Shown here: piece after piece, positions 8,836 through 17,671 of the stretch | Position numbering within the stretch: the stretch's first letter is position 1 | Layout: every line of letters begins with the position of its first letter | DNA from: CALWOS01 sp963595735 | GTDB lineage: Bacteria; Bacillota; Clostridia; Oscillospirales; Oscillospiraceae | Reading direction: 5' to 3' | NCBI GenBank assembly: GCA_963595735.1 | Contig: CAVBJJ010000002.1 | Location: 57,797-121,796, forward strand | Length of the DNA stretch: 64,000 bases | Notes under the pieces: generated by a model | Database searches by the model: none | The model's input: only the letters and a program-made list of their open reading frames with translations | Told to the model about the DNA's origin: nothing | Translations under genes and position numbers: made by a program

Positions 8836-8904
8836 GAATCGCTTTCCGCCTCCCGCCCGGTAGATTTTTCCGGCGCTTTCGCCGTCTTAGGGCAAAAAAA
8901 GGGC

Positions 8905-8934
8905 TTGTCCTGCACTGTAATTTCGTGGTATGAT
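8905..8934 (+). promoter_or_regulatory. promoter upstream of zapA
   Basis: TTGTCC at 8905-8910 and TATGAT at 8929-8934 with an 18-bp spacer, divergent from the dnaD promoter 70 bp away. The leader to zapA is about 95 bases. Confidence 0.65.
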
Positions 8935-9034
8935 AGACTATCAAAGTATGGATATCGCCCTGCCGGATGCAGTGCTTTTTCGGCAGCGGCCTTGCTTTCT
9001 GCAGAAATGACAGAGAGATACGGAGGAAAACAAC

Positions 9035-9325
9035 ATGGCCAACAAGACCAATTCGCTGGTAACGGTAAGCGTTGCCGGCAAGGAGTATACCCTCAGCACC
9101 CCGGATGACCCCAACAAGCTGCTGGAGCTGGCCGACGAGGTAACCGTGCGGATCCTGCGCATCAAGCGGGAAACCGGCATATCCCCTCTGGACTGCGCCA
9201 CCATTGCCGCCATGGAGCTGGCGGAGGAGCTGGACATTCTGCGCGCCCACTGCCAGAAGCTGGAAGCCCAGGCGCCCAAGCGCCGCAATTCCCGCAGCGG
9301 TTCTGCTGGAAAATCCGGGAAATAA
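9035..9325 (+). CDS. zapA: cell division protein ZapA
   Basis: 96 aa. ZapA binds FtsZ and cross-links protofilaments in the Z-ring. The sequence shows the usual N-terminal beta region (VTVSVAGKEYTLSTPD), the conserved helix beginning KLLELADEV, and a C-terminal coiled-coil helix (CATIAAMELAEELDILRAHCQKLEAQ) that mediates tetramerisation, followed by a short basic tail. GGAGG at 9022-9026 sits nine bases before the ATG. Its place upstream of U32, maf and mreCD fits a division and shape cluster. Confidence 0.9.
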   Translation: MANKTNSLVTVSVAGKEYTLSTPDDPNKLLELADEVTVRILRIKRETGISPLDCATIAAMELAEELDILRAHCQKLEAQAPKRRNSRSGSAGKSGK

Positions 9326-9349
9326 CCCGAAAAACCGCCGCAAAAAGCC

Positions 9350-9396
9350 AGTATTTTGGCCAAGCCAAAATACGCGGCTGACAAGTCGAAATATTC
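9350..9396. repeat. dispersed palindromic repeat, family A copy 1
   Basis: The inverted repeat GTATTTTGGC-caa-GCCAAAATAC (9351-9373) is followed by cgcggctgacaagtcgaa. Related copies occur at 22471 and 41315. It lies in the zapA-U32 gap. It has no T-run, so it is not a standard terminator. Confidence 0.7.
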
Positions 9397-9437
9397 GTTT
9401 CGATTTTTGAATTGGGAAAGGAAGGATGGTGTCTGTT

Positions 9438-11528
9438 ATGAAAATGGAAATGGAGCTGCTTGCGCCTGCCGGCAGCGGGGAAGCCGTTGTCGCCGCGGTG
9501 CAGTCCGGCGCCGACGCCATCTATCTCCCGGTCGGCCCCGGCTGGACGCCGGCGGCGGATGTGGTCAAATCCGTGCGCTATTGCCGGGTACGCGGCTGCC
9601 GGGTCTATCTGTACTTCCCGGATCTCTATGTGGAACAGCAGCTGGGCGAGCTGACCCTGCTGGTGGAAAAGGCGCTGCGCCACGGGGCAAGCGCCTGCAT
9701 CGTCCGGGATCTGGGACTGGCGCGCGTTCTGCGGCAGATCCTGCCGGATCTTGCCCTGTTTGCCGCGCCCCAGCTGAATGTCTATGACAAGGCCGGTATC
9801 CTCACGCTGCAGGCGTTGGGCTTTTCCCGCGCGTTTCTGGCGCCGGAGCTGGACCTGATGACCCTTTCCAAGCTGATCCACGAGTCCCCCATCCCCATGG
9901 GTATGCTGCTGCAGGGGGAGCGCTGTCTGGCACGCGGCGGCAGCTGCCGCTTTGCCGACGCGCTGGAGGAGAAAAACCATGTCGGCCCCTGCTCCCACCC
10001 CTGCCGGCAGGAGCTGAGCATGGGCGGGCGCATGGACAGCTATCCGCTGACCGTAAAGGATTTCTGCCTGCTGCGCTATCTGGACGGCTTGCAGCAGGCC
10101 GGTGTGGCCATGGGCGTTCTGGGGCGGGTGGATACGCGCCCGGAGCAGATCGCCGTCAGCTGCCGCATGGCCGTCCAGTTCCTGCGGCAGGGCAAGCGCC
10201 CAACTGACCGGGACATGGAGCTGATGGAAAACGCCTTTTCCCGCTTCGGCTATGCCGATGGGGATTTCTTCAACTGGGAGCCGCCCCAGAAAATCCTCTC
10301 CGTCCCCCCCATCCTTCGGGCGGAGCGAGAGGGCAAAAAATACATTGCCGATATCCGGAAAAGCTATGCCGACGGCGAGTTGCGCCGGGTGCCGGTGCGC
10401 TTTGCCGTGCGACTGCACCCCGGCCGGCACGGGGAATTTGCCGTGATCGATTGCGAGGGCAACCGCGCCATGCGGGAGGGGCCTGTGCCCCGTCCCGCCC
10501 AGAGCACCCGGGCGTTAACGCCCCGGGCGGTGCAGGATCTGTTCCGCCGCACGGCCGGCACGCCCTATCTGGCGGACGAGGTCATCTGCGATATGTCGCC
10601 GGGGCTGTATCTTTCAGAAGATCGCCTGGCGCAGATCCAGCGGGAGCTTTTGCAGGCGCTTTCCGAAGCCCGGCACAACATCCCCGCGCCCCGGGTCTGT
10701 CCCTCGCCGGAGTCCCCGCCCCATGAGGAAATCGACGCCGCCCCCGCGCTGGCGGTCTCCCTGACCCGCGCCGACCAGCTTTCCGACGAGCTGGCCGCCC
10801 TGCGGCCGGAGCTGCTGTATCTGCCGCTGGATCTGCTGGCAAGCGATCCCGCCGCACTGGCGTCCTTCCGGGAGGCCGGAAGCCTTTTTGCTGCCGTGCT
10901 GCCCGGCGCGGTAGACCCCGCCCATCAGGAGGATTTTCTGAAGCTGCTGCGGGATGTCCGGGATATGGGTGTGGACACGGTGGTGGCAGAAAACATCGGC
11001 CAGGTTCTGCTGTGCCGCTCCTTGGGCTTTGCCGTGCGCGGCGGTCTGGGGCTGCAGGTCACCAACGCCAACGCTCTGCAGCTGCTGCGAGACACCCGCC
11101 TGCAAAGCGCCCTGCTCTCGCCGCGGATGAATCTGCACCAGGTGCGCACCCTGCGCAAGCCCCTGCCGACGGAGCTAATCGTCTATGGCCGTCTGCCGGT
11201 CATGTTGGCGGATCGCTGCATCATCAAAAAAAGCGCCGGACGCTGCGCCTGTCAAAACACAAGCCGTTTGACCAGCAAAGAGGGCGCATCTTTTCCGGTC
11301 AGGCGTCAATTTGGATGCAAAAACATGATATATGATAACAAGAAGATCTTTCTGGCAGATCGCCGCCGGGATTATGAGCAGGCCGGCCTGCAGGCCGTGC
11401 AGCTGCTGATGACGGAGGAAAGCACCCGGGAATGCGTGGAGATCGTCCGCGCCTACCGCGGGCTGAGCGAGCGCCGCCCCAACGGCAGCTGCCGGGGTCG
11501 ATACTACGACGAATACCGAATGCATTAA
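9438..11528 (+). CDS. U32-family peptidase / collagenase-like protein
   Basis: About 696 aa. The N-terminal half is the U32 TIM-barrel-like domain (MELLAPAGSGEAVVAAVQSGADAIY), including the family's conserved cysteine region around CSHPCRQELSMGG near residue 190. The centre resembles the DUF3656-type insert found in large U32 proteins, and the C-terminal third repeats barrel-like elements (GLQVTNANALQLL, ELIVYGRLPVML) with late cysteines in KKSAGRCACQN. Family relatives include RlhA and TrhP, which hydroxylate RNA; substrate here is unknown. Two starts are possible, ATG at 9426 and ATG at 9438. AAGGAAGG at 9418-9425 is directly adjacent to the first and better spaced for the second, which also matches the family N-terminus. 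Confidence 0.88.
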   Translation: MKMEMELLAPAGSGEAVVAAVQSGADAIYLPVGPGWTPAADVVKSVRYCRVRGCRVYLYFPDLYVEQQLGELTLLVEKALRHGASACIVRDLGLARVLRQILPDLALFAAPQLNVYDKAGILTLQALGFSRAFLAPELDLMTLSKLIHESPIPMGMLLQGERCLARGGSCRFADALEEKNHVGPCSHPCRQELSMGGRMDSYPLTVKDFCLLRYLDGLQQAGVAMGVLGRVDTRPEQIAVSCRMAVQFLRQGKRPTDRDMELMENAFSRFGYADGDFFNWEPPQKILSVPPILRAEREGKKYIADIRKSYADGELRRVPVRFAVRLHPGRHGEFAVIDCEGNRAMREGPVPRPAQSTRALTPRAVQDLFRRTAGTPYLADEVICDMSPGLYLSEDRLAQIQRELLQALSEARHNIPAPRVCPSPESPPHEEIDAAPALAVSLTRADQLSDELAALRPELLYLPLDLLASDPAALASFREAGSLFAAVLPGAVDPAHQEDFLKLLRDVRDMGVDTVVAENIGQVLLCRSLGFAVRGGLGLQVTNANALQLLRDTRLQSALLSPRMNLHQVRTLRKPLPTELIVYGRLPVMLADRCIIKKSAGRCACQNTSRLTSKEGASFPVRRQFGCKNMIYDNKKIFLADRRRDYEQAGLQAVQLLMTEESTRECVEIVRAYRGLSERRPNGSCRGRYYDEYRMH

Positions 11529-11550
11529 GCAAAAAAGGAAGTACTGTTTC

Positions 11551-12132
11551 ATGAACGCCTGTTTCATTCTGGCCTCCGCCTCTCCCCGGCGGAAAAGCCT
11601 TTTGGAAGCCCTTGACTGCACGGAACTGGTCATCCGCCCCGCCCGGTGCGAGGAGATCGTCCCGCCCGGCCTTTCCCCGGCGGACACGGTCATGGCGCTG
11701 GCGCTGCAAAAGGCGGAGGATACCGCCGCCAGAAGCCCGGAGCCGGACGCTGTGATCCTGGCGGCGGACACCATTGTGGTGCGGGACGGGGAAATTCTCG
11801 GCAAGCCCCGGGACGCTGTCCAGGCAAAGGCCATGCTCCGCTCCCTTTCCGGGCGCAGCCACGAGGTCTTTACCGGGGTCGCCATTCTCCGGGGAGACAA
11901 GCGCCGAGTGCGCTATGCCCGGACGGAGGTCTTTTTCCGGGATCTCTTGCCCCAGGAGATCGAGGCCTATGTGGCCACCGGCGAACCGCTGGACAAGGCG
12001 GGTGCCTACGGCATTCAGGGGCGCGCCGCGCTCTTTGCCGAAAGGCTCCACGGCGATTTTTATAATGTAGTTGGCCTGCCGCTGTACCTGACAGGCCAAA
12101 TGCTCCAGGAATTGGAGGTAAACCTGCTGTGA
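11551..12132 (+). CDS. maf: Maf-family nucleoside triphosphate pyrophosphatase
   Basis: 193 aa. Maf proteins hydrolyse non-canonical or canonical NTPs (dTTP/UTP type) to the monophosphate and pyrophosphate and are linked to septum formation. The N-terminal SASPRRKSLLE phosphate-binding motif (9-19), the ILAADTIVV catalytic aspartate near residue 70, and the C-terminal DKAGAYGIQG and DFYNVVGLPL motifs are complete. It overlaps mreC by four bases (GTGA), as in the classic maf-mre arrangement. Confidence 0.94.
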   Translation: MNACFILASASPRRKSLLEALDCTELVIRPARCEEIVPPGLSPADTVMALALQKAEDTAARSPEPDAVILAADTIVVRDGEILGKPRDAVQAKAMLRSLSGRSHEVFTGVAILRGDKRRVRYARTEVFFRDLLPQEIEAYVATGEPLDKAGAYGIQGRAALFAERLHGDFYNVVGLPLYLTGQMLQELEVNLL

Positions 12133-12971
12133 AAAAATTTACCAAGTCCAAAGGACTGCGTCTGCTGGCCGTTGTGCTGGTGGTGATCATTGTTGCCGCC
12201 GGTGCGCTGCACTTTACCCAGGGCAGCGCCGGCCCCCTGCGCAGCACCGCCGAGCTTTTGACCCGCCCCTTCCGAAGCGCAATTACGACCAGCGCCGCGT
12301 TTTTGGAAAGCGTTTACGGCGCGCTGTATTCCTACGACGCGCTGGAGGAGAAAAACACCCTGTTGAAAAACCAGGTGGCAGAGCTGCAAACCCAGCTGCG
12401 GGATGCCAAGGATGTGCAGGAGGAAAACGACCGGCTCCATGAGCTGCTGGGCTTCCAGAAAAAGCACACGGACTTCACCCTGCTGGACGCCCGCGTTGTG
12501 GAGCGGGGTGCTTCCAACTGGACAAGCAGCTTTACGCTGAACCGCGGCAGCAAGGACGGCCTTGCCGTCGGCAACTGCGTGGTCACGGAATATGGCGCGC
12601 TGGTCGGACAGATCAGCGAGGTGGGCAAGGATTGGGCCAAGCTGCGCTCGATCATTGATGTGGACACCAATGTGGGCGCCACGGTGGGCAACGCCGGCTC
12701 CGCCGCCATTCTGGCAGGAGAATACTCCCTGATGCAAAACGGCTGCGCCAAGCTGAGCTATCTTTCCGCCGGCACCCAGCTGCTGGCCGGCGACAGCATC
12801 CTCACCTCTGGCAAGGGCGGCATTTTTCCCGCCGGACTGCTGATCGGCACGGTTTCCGAGGTGCATGTAGAGGCCGGTGGCCAGCTGCCCTATGGCGTTG
12901 TGCAGCCCGCCTGCGATCTGGACAATCTCGGCCAGGTGTTTGTGATCCTGGACTTTTCGACCGAGGAGTAA
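12129..12971 (+). CDS. mreC: rod shape-determining protein MreC
   Basis: 280 aa. Bitopic membrane protein of the elongasome. There is one N-terminal membrane segment (about 12-31), a coiled coil near 75-105 (EEKNTLLKNQVAELQTQLRD) and the periplasm-facing beta-barrel domain (GASNWTSSFTLNRGSKDGL through the final LGQVFVILDF). The start codon is GTG, overlapping the maf stop. It is followed six bases later by mreD. mreB does not precede it here. Confidence 0.93.
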   Translation: MKKFTKSKGLRLLAVVLVVIIVAAGALHFTQGSAGPLRSTAELLTRPFRSAITTSAAFLESVYGALYSYDALEEKNTLLKNQVAELQTQLRDAKDVQEENDRLHELLGFQKKHTDFTLLDARVVERGASNWTSSFTLNRGSKDGLAVGNCVVTEYGALVGQISEVGKDWAKLRSIIDVDTNVGATVGNAGSAAILAGEYSLMQNGCAKLSYLSAGTQLLAGDSILTSGKGGIFPAGLLIGTVSEVHVEAGGQLPYGVVQPACDLDNLGQVFVILDFSTEE

Positions 12972-12977
12972 GCTGCC

Positions 12978-13490
12978 ATGATCTTTGATTTGATTTCCTG
13001 GGGCAAGCTGCGGAAAGCGGTGCTGTATGCGCTGATCCTGCTGCTGGCGCTGCTGGTGCAGTATCTGGTCTGCGGTCGGCTTGTGATCTTGGGCGTGCGC
13101 CCCATGTTCCTGCCGGCGCTGATCGTTGCGCTGGCGCTGTTTGAAGGGCCGGTCTGGGGCTGCCTGTATGGGCTGTTTCTGGGGCTGGCCTGGGATCTGA
13201 CAGTGGATTCCCAGCTGCTGCATTGCTGCGTTTTTGCCGTGATCGGCTTTGTCTGCGGCCTGCTGGAAATGCTGTTTCTCAACCGGCGGCTGTTTGCCTA
13301 TCTGTGCATCAGCTTCTGTGCCATTGCCGTTTGCGGCCTGGCGGAGGGAATGCATATCCTGCTGGCCGGAACGGTCTTTTCCGCCGTGCTGCGCACCCTT
13401 TTGCTCCAGGCGCTCTGGAGCCTGCCGCTGTGCCTGCTGTTTTATCTGCCCTGCCGCCTGCTGGCCGGAAAACGGCCGGAGGAGCTATAA
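12978..13490 (+). CDS. mreD: rod shape-determining protein MreD
   Basis: 170 aa, almost entirely hydrophobic with about five membrane segments, starting WGKLRKAVLYALILLLALLVQ. Length and position between mreC and a class B PBP identify MreD, the elongasome membrane partner of MreC. GAGGAG at the end of mreC acts as its ribosome binding site. Sequence conservation in this family is low, so context carries part of the call. Confidence 0.88.
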   Translation: MIFDLISWGKLRKAVLYALILLLALLVQYLVCGRLVILGVRPMFLPALIVALALFEGPVWGCLYGLFLGLAWDLTVDSQLLHCCVFAVIGFVCGLLEMLFLNRRLFAYLCISFCAIAVCGLAEGMHILLAGTVFSAVLRTLLLQALWSLPLCLLFYLPCRLLAGKRPEEL

Positions 13491-13550
13491 GCCCGGCAGT
13501 TCCCTTTTTGCCTTTATCTTCGCCTGACGATTCCGAAAGGAGCCATCCTT

Positions 13551-15629
13551 ATGGAAAAACATATCCGACCGGGACGATTGCTCGTTCTTATCCTGATACT
13601 GATCGCTTTCGTCGTCGCCTATGGGGTCAACCTGTATAAGCTGCAGATCGTGGAGGGCTCCGCCTACTACGAAATGAGTCAGAACAGCGTGGTCTCCACC
13701 CAGGCCGTCACTGCGGCGCGGGGTAACATCCTCGACCGCTACGGCCGCACACTGGTCACCAACCGCAGCTGCAACAATCTTTCCATCAACTCCGCGGAGC
13801 TGTTCTCCCTGGACGATCCCAACGGCACCATTTTGGAGATCTGCCAGATCCTGGACGACTGCAAGGAGGAGCACAACGACGACCTGCCCATCACCACGAC
13901 CGCCCCCTTTTCCTATGTGGACGACATGACCGATGAGCAGAAGTCCATGCTGGAGGAATATGTGGCCAATATCCGCAAGGAATACGACAAAAGCTTTCCC
14001 GCAGAACCCACCGCGGTGGAGCTGATGGCCTTTTTCCGCACCCGCTATGACATCGACAACAACTACGATTCCACCCAAATGCGCCGGATCGCCGGCGTGC
14101 GCTATTCCGTGAATGTCCGCCATGTGGCGACCAGCTATTCCTCCGACTATATTCTGGCGGAAGATGTCTCCATCGACACCATCACCAAGCTGAAGGAACG
14201 GGGCATTCGGGGCTTTAATGTGGATGTAGCATTCACCCGCTCCTACGAGACCGACAGCGCCTCCCACCTGCTGGGCTATATCGGCCAGATGGACAGCGAG
14301 GAATATGAGACCTATAAAAAGGACGGCTACTCCATGAACGCCCTTGTGGGCAAGGACGGCGCGGAGCTGGCCTTTGAAAAGTACCTGCATGGCACGGACG
14401 GCGTTGCCGCCGTGACCTCCAACGCCAACGGCACCATCACCGGCACGACCTATACCACGGAGCCGCAGCCCGGCGACAATGTCTATCTGACCATCGACCT
14501 GGGTCTGCAGGAGGCCGCCGAGCAGGCGCTGGGCAACTACATCGCCAGCGCCAACGCCACCCGCAGCGAAAAGGAGGCCATCCCCGGCGGCGCGCTGGTG
14601 GCCATTGATGTCAAAACCGGCGAGCCGCTGGCTCTTGCCAGCTATCCCACCTACTCCATGAATGACTTTCTGGACAACTACGAAAAAATTCTGGACACAC
14701 CCAACGCCCCCCTGCTCAACCGGGCGCTGATCGGTCTGTACGAGCCGGGCTCTACCTACAAGCCCTGTACCGCCATCGCCGCCCTGGATACCGGCGTCAT
14801 CACCCCCAACACCTATATCACCGATGAGGTCACCTACACCAAGTACGCCAACGCGGGCTATGCCCCCAGCTGCTGGATCAAAAGCTCCGGCGGCTCCCAT
14901 GGCTCGATCAATGTCAGCCAGGCGCTGACCGTCAGCTGCAACTACTTTTTCTACTATGTCGGCGACCAACTGGGCGAGGAGGTCATGACCAAATACGCCA
15001 AGCTCTTTGGCTTTGGCCAGCCCACCGGCATCGAGCTGACGGAATACGACGGCCACATCGCAACGGCGGAGTATATCAAGCAGGCCGCCGACCGTGACTG
15101 GTATGTGGGCGACAACCTGCAGGCCGCCATCGGCCAGTCCGTCCACCAGTTCACCCCCATTCAGATCGCCAACTATATCGCTGCCGTGGCCAACAACGGC
15201 GTGCGCTACAGCACCTCCATCCTCAAGCAGGTGCGCAGCTATGACTATTCCCAGCTGCTGTATGACCGCCAGCCGGAGGTCACCGGTACGGTGGAGACCG
15301 CCCAGTACAACTGGGACGCCATCCACGAGGGAATGCGCGGGGTGGCCAACAACATGGACGGTACCGCCGCTTCCATCTTCGCGGACTTCCTCTACTGCAC
15401 TGTTGCCGCCAAAACCGGTACGGCCCAGACCGGCGACAACAAGATGAACAACGCCGTATTTGTCGCCTACGCCCCCTATGACGATCCCCAGATCGCCATC
15501 TGCGTGGTGGTGGAAAAGGGTTCCGCCGGTTCCTCCATCGGCACCATTGCCCGGGATGTTTTGGAGTATTACTTCAGCTTCCAGGACAGTTCTACCGGAT
15601 TTGAGTCAGAAAACAGCCTGCTGAAATAA
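13551..15629 (+). CDS. mrdA: class B penicillin-binding protein 2 (peptidoglycan transpeptidase)
   Basis: 692 aa. One N-terminal membrane anchor (about 9-27), a PBP dimerisation domain starting ARGNILDRYGRTLVTN, and a C-terminal transpeptidase. The active-site serine is Ser401 in STYK, the second motif is SCN at 462-464, and KTG begins at Lys621. No PASTA repeats follow. Located behind mreCD, it is most likely the elongation transpeptidase (PBP2 group), although Clostridia also have SpoVD-like relatives with the same layout. GGAG upstream of ATG 13551 sets the start. Confidence 0.9.
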   Translation: MEKHIRPGRLLVLILILIAFVVAYGVNLYKLQIVEGSAYYEMSQNSVVSTQAVTAARGNILDRYGRTLVTNRSCNNLSINSAELFSLDDPNGTILEICQILDDCKEEHNDDLPITTTAPFSYVDDMTDEQKSMLEEYVANIRKEYDKSFPAEPTAVELMAFFRTRYDIDNNYDSTQMRRIAGVRYSVNVRHVATSYSSDYILAEDVSIDTITKLKERGIRGFNVDVAFTRSYETDSASHLLGYIGQMDSEEYETYKKDGYSMNALVGKDGAELAFEKYLHGTDGVAAVTSNANGTITGTTYTTEPQPGDNVYLTIDLGLQEAAEQALGNYIASANATRSEKEAIPGGALVAIDVKTGEPLALASYPTYSMNDFLDNYEKILDTPNAPLLNRALIGLYEPGSTYKPCTAIAALDTGVITPNTYITDEVTYTKYANAGYAPSCWIKSSGGSHGSINVSQALTVSCNYFFYYVGDQLGEEVMTKYAKLFGFGQPTGIELTEYDGHIATAEYIKQAADRDWYVGDNLQAAIGQSVHQFTPIQIANYIAAVANNGVRYSTSILKQVRSYDYSQLLYDRQPEVTGTVETAQYNWDAIHEGMRGVANNMDGTAASIFADFLYCTVAAKTGTAQTGDNKMNNAVFVAYAPYDDPQIAICVVVEKGSAGSSIGTIARDVLEYYFSFQDSSTGFESENSLLK

Positions 15630-15648
15630 AAAAAGATTCCACAATCTA

Positions 15649-15677
15649 TTGTTTTTTGTCGAAAATTTCTATATAAT
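15649..15677 (+). promoter_or_regulatory. promoter upstream of the MGS-like gene
   Basis: TTGTTT at 15649-15654 and TATAAT at 15672-15677 with a 17-bp spacer, in an AT-rich stretch just after the PBP2 stop. The leader before the MGS-like gene is about 95 bases. Confidence 0.68.
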
Positions 15678-15779
15678 ACTCCTGTATCGCAGTCTGTCAT
15701 CGTCGTTTTGTGCACAACACATCGTCGATCGTCTGTTGCTTTCCGGCGTTTATCAAAAAATAAAGGATGGGGGATCACC

Positions 15780-16181
15780 ATGAATATCGCATTGATCGCA
15801 CACGACGGAAAAAAAGAACTGATGGTTCAGTTCTGTATTGCCTATTGCGGCATTCTGGCTGCCCACAGTCTCTGCGCCACCAGTACGACTGGGAAACTGG
15901 TCTCCGAGGCCACCGGTCTGCCTATCGAGCGCTACCTGACCGGCAGTCAGGGCGGTGTGCAGCAGATCGGCGCCCGCATCGCTTATAACGAAATTGACCT
16001 GGTGCTGTTTTTCAGCGACCCGCTGCCCTCTCAGAACAAAGACGGCGTAAACGAGATCAGCCGTCTCTGCGACCAGCACAGCATTCCCTTTGCCTCCAAC
16101 ATGGCAACGGCGGAGGTGCTGATCCTGGGTCTGAGCCGCGGCGATCTGGGCTGGCGTGACATCGTTAACCCCAAAAACTGA
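15780..16181 (+). CDS. methylglyoxal-synthase-like protein with altered active site
   Basis: 133 aa. The whole chain is one MGS-fold domain of the MgsA family (HD at 8-9, STTGKLVSEATG, GSQGGVQQIGARI, FFSDPL, SNMATAEVLI). True MgsA converts dihydroxyacetone phosphate to methylglyoxal. Aligned with E. coli MgsA, His19-Asp20 and Asp91 are kept, but the catalytic Asp71 is Val60 (GTG at 15957-15959), His98 is Lys87 and Asp101 is Val90. The protein is otherwise full length with no frameshift, so it probably binds a phosphate-containing ligand without normal catalysis, or has another function. Start ATG 15780 follows AGGATGGGGG; an earlier in-frame ATG at 15708 has no binding site. Confidence 0.85.
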   Translation: MNIALIAHDGKKELMVQFCIAYCGILAAHSLCATSTTGKLVSEATGLPIERYLTGSQGGVQQIGARIAYNEIDLVLFFSDPLPSQNKDGVNEISRLCDQHSIPFASNMATAEVLILGLSRGDLGWRDIVNPKN

Positions 16182-16204
16182 GTTTATCGTAAGCAATCAG
16201 CCAT

Positions 16205-16243
16205 CGCCCGCGCCGACTTCCGGCGGGGGCGTGGTTATGTTTT
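16205..16243 (+). terminator. probable terminator after the MGS-like gene
   Basis: A GC-rich stem CGCCCgCGCCG / CGGCGgGGGCG with loop ACTTC is followed by TGGTTATGTTTT, a weak U tract. It lies 24 bases after the stop and 18 before hisS. Confidence 0.5.
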
Positions 16244-16260
16244 AAGGAGTCATTAACACT

Positions 16261-17622
16261 ATGGAACGAATCAAACCCCGCACCCTGTCCGGCTTTATGG
16301 AGCTGCTGCCCGCCCGGCAGGTGCAGTTCGACCGGATGATGGAGCTGCTGCGCAGATCCTATTCCCTGTATGGCTTTACCCCGCTGGACACCCCCGTGAT
16401 CGAATCCAGCGAGGTGCTGCTGGCCAAGGCCGGCGGAGAAACCGAAAAGCAGATCTATCGCTTCACCAAGGGCGATACCGACCTGAGCCTGCGCTTTGAC
16501 CTGACGGTACCCCTGGCAAAATATGTCGCGCTCAACTACGGCCAGCTCAGCTTTCCCTTCCGCCGCTTCCAGATCGGCAAGGTCTACCGCGGCGAGCGCG
16601 CCCAGCGGGGCCGCTTCCGGGAGTTTTACCAGGCCGATATCGACATCATCGGCGATGGCAAGCTGGACATCATGAACGAGGCGGAGATCCCCTCAATCAT
16701 CTACAAAACCTTTACCGCCCTGGGGCTGACCCGCTTCCGCATCCGGGTGAACAACCGCAAGATCCTCAACGGCTTTTATGCCCTGCTGGGACAGGAGGAA
16801 AACGCTGCGGCGATCATGCGCATTGTGGACAAGCTGGACAAGATCGGCCCGGAAAAGGTGCGGGAGCTGCTCATGGGCGAGGAGACCGCGCTTTCTGCCG
16901 AGACGGCGGACGAGATCCTGCGCTTTATCGCCATCACCGGCACCAATGCCCAGGTGCTCTCCGCCCTGGAGGGCTATCGGGGCAAAAACAAGATGTTCGA
17001 TCTGGGTCTGGACGAGCTGCACGCCGTGACCCGCTATCTGACCGCTTTCGGCGTGCCGGAATCCCACTTTGCCGTGGATCTGACCATCGCCCGCGGCCTG
17101 GATTACTATACCGGAACCGTATATGAGACCGTTTTGCTGGACTATCCGGAGATCGGCTCTGTCTGCTCCGGCGGCCGGTACGATAACCTTGCCGCTTATT
17201 ATACGGACAAGTCCCTGCCCGGCGTTGGCATCTCCATCGGCCTGACCCGCCTGTTCTTTGTTCTGGAGGACAAGGGGCTACTCAATCCGGAACTGCTGAC
17301 CGCCCCGGCGGAGCTGCTGGTCATCCCCATGACGGAGGACGCCACCGCCGCTATCGCCGCCGCCACCACATTCCGGGAGGCCGGCGTACGCACCCAGCTG
17401 TACACCGAGCAGAAAAAGTTCAAGGCCAAGCTCAGCTATGCCGACAAGCTCTCCATTCCCTATGTCCTGCTGCTGGGTGAGGATGAAGTGGCCGCCGGTA
17501 CCGTAACGCTGAAGGATCTGCAAACCGGCCAGCAGATCACCGTTCCCACGGCGGAGGCCATTGCCGCTGTCCGCGCCGGGCTTGCGGAAAAGCAGGCCGA
17601 CAAGGTCATCTGCGAAAAATGA
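16261..17622 (+). CDS. hisS: histidyl-tRNA synthetase
   Basis: 453 aa class II aminoacyl-tRNA synthetase. Motif 2 is VYRGERAQRGRFREFYQADID, the histidine-specific signature is ARGLDYYTGTVYE, and motif 3 is in SIGLTRLF. A C-terminal anticodon-binding domain (from about 350, ELLVIPMTEDA) is present, so this is HisRS rather than the HisZ regulatory paralogue. AAGGAG at 16244-16249 precedes the ATG. It probably starts the hisS-aspS-comM-thiI run. No T-box leader fits in the 79-base gap upstream. Confidence 0.95.
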   Translation: MERIKPRTLSGFMELLPARQVQFDRMMELLRRSYSLYGFTPLDTPVIESSEVLLAKAGGETEKQIYRFTKGDTDLSLRFDLTVPLAKYVALNYGQLSFPFRRFQIGKVYRGERAQRGRFREFYQADIDIIGDGKLDIMNEAEIPSIIYKTFTALGLTRFRIRVNNRKILNGFYALLGQEENAAAIMRIVDKLDKIGPEKVRELLMGEETALSAETADEILRFIAITGTNAQVLSALEGYRGKNKMFDLGLDELHAVTRYLTAFGVPESHFAVDLTIARGLDYYTGTVYETVLLDYPEIGSVCSGGRYDNLAAYYTDKSLPGVGISIGLTRLFFVLEDKGLLNPELLTAPAELLVIPMTEDATAAIAAATTFREAGVRTQLYTEQKKFKAKLSYADKLSIPYVLLLGEDEVAAGTVTLKDLQTGQQITVPTAEAIAAVRAGLAEKQADKVICEK

Positions 17623-17671
17623 TCCCTTTTTATAAGAAAAACAAAACTAACGAATATTGGAGCTGATTCCC

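Noticed and set aside
13485..15326. 613-codon open frame opposite the PBP2 gene
   Set aside because: Shadow frame; PBP2 motifs on the plus strand are complete.
16182..16260. T-box leader before hisS
   Set aside because: Only 79 bases are available, without the T-box sequence or specifier stem; the hairpin is better read as a terminator.
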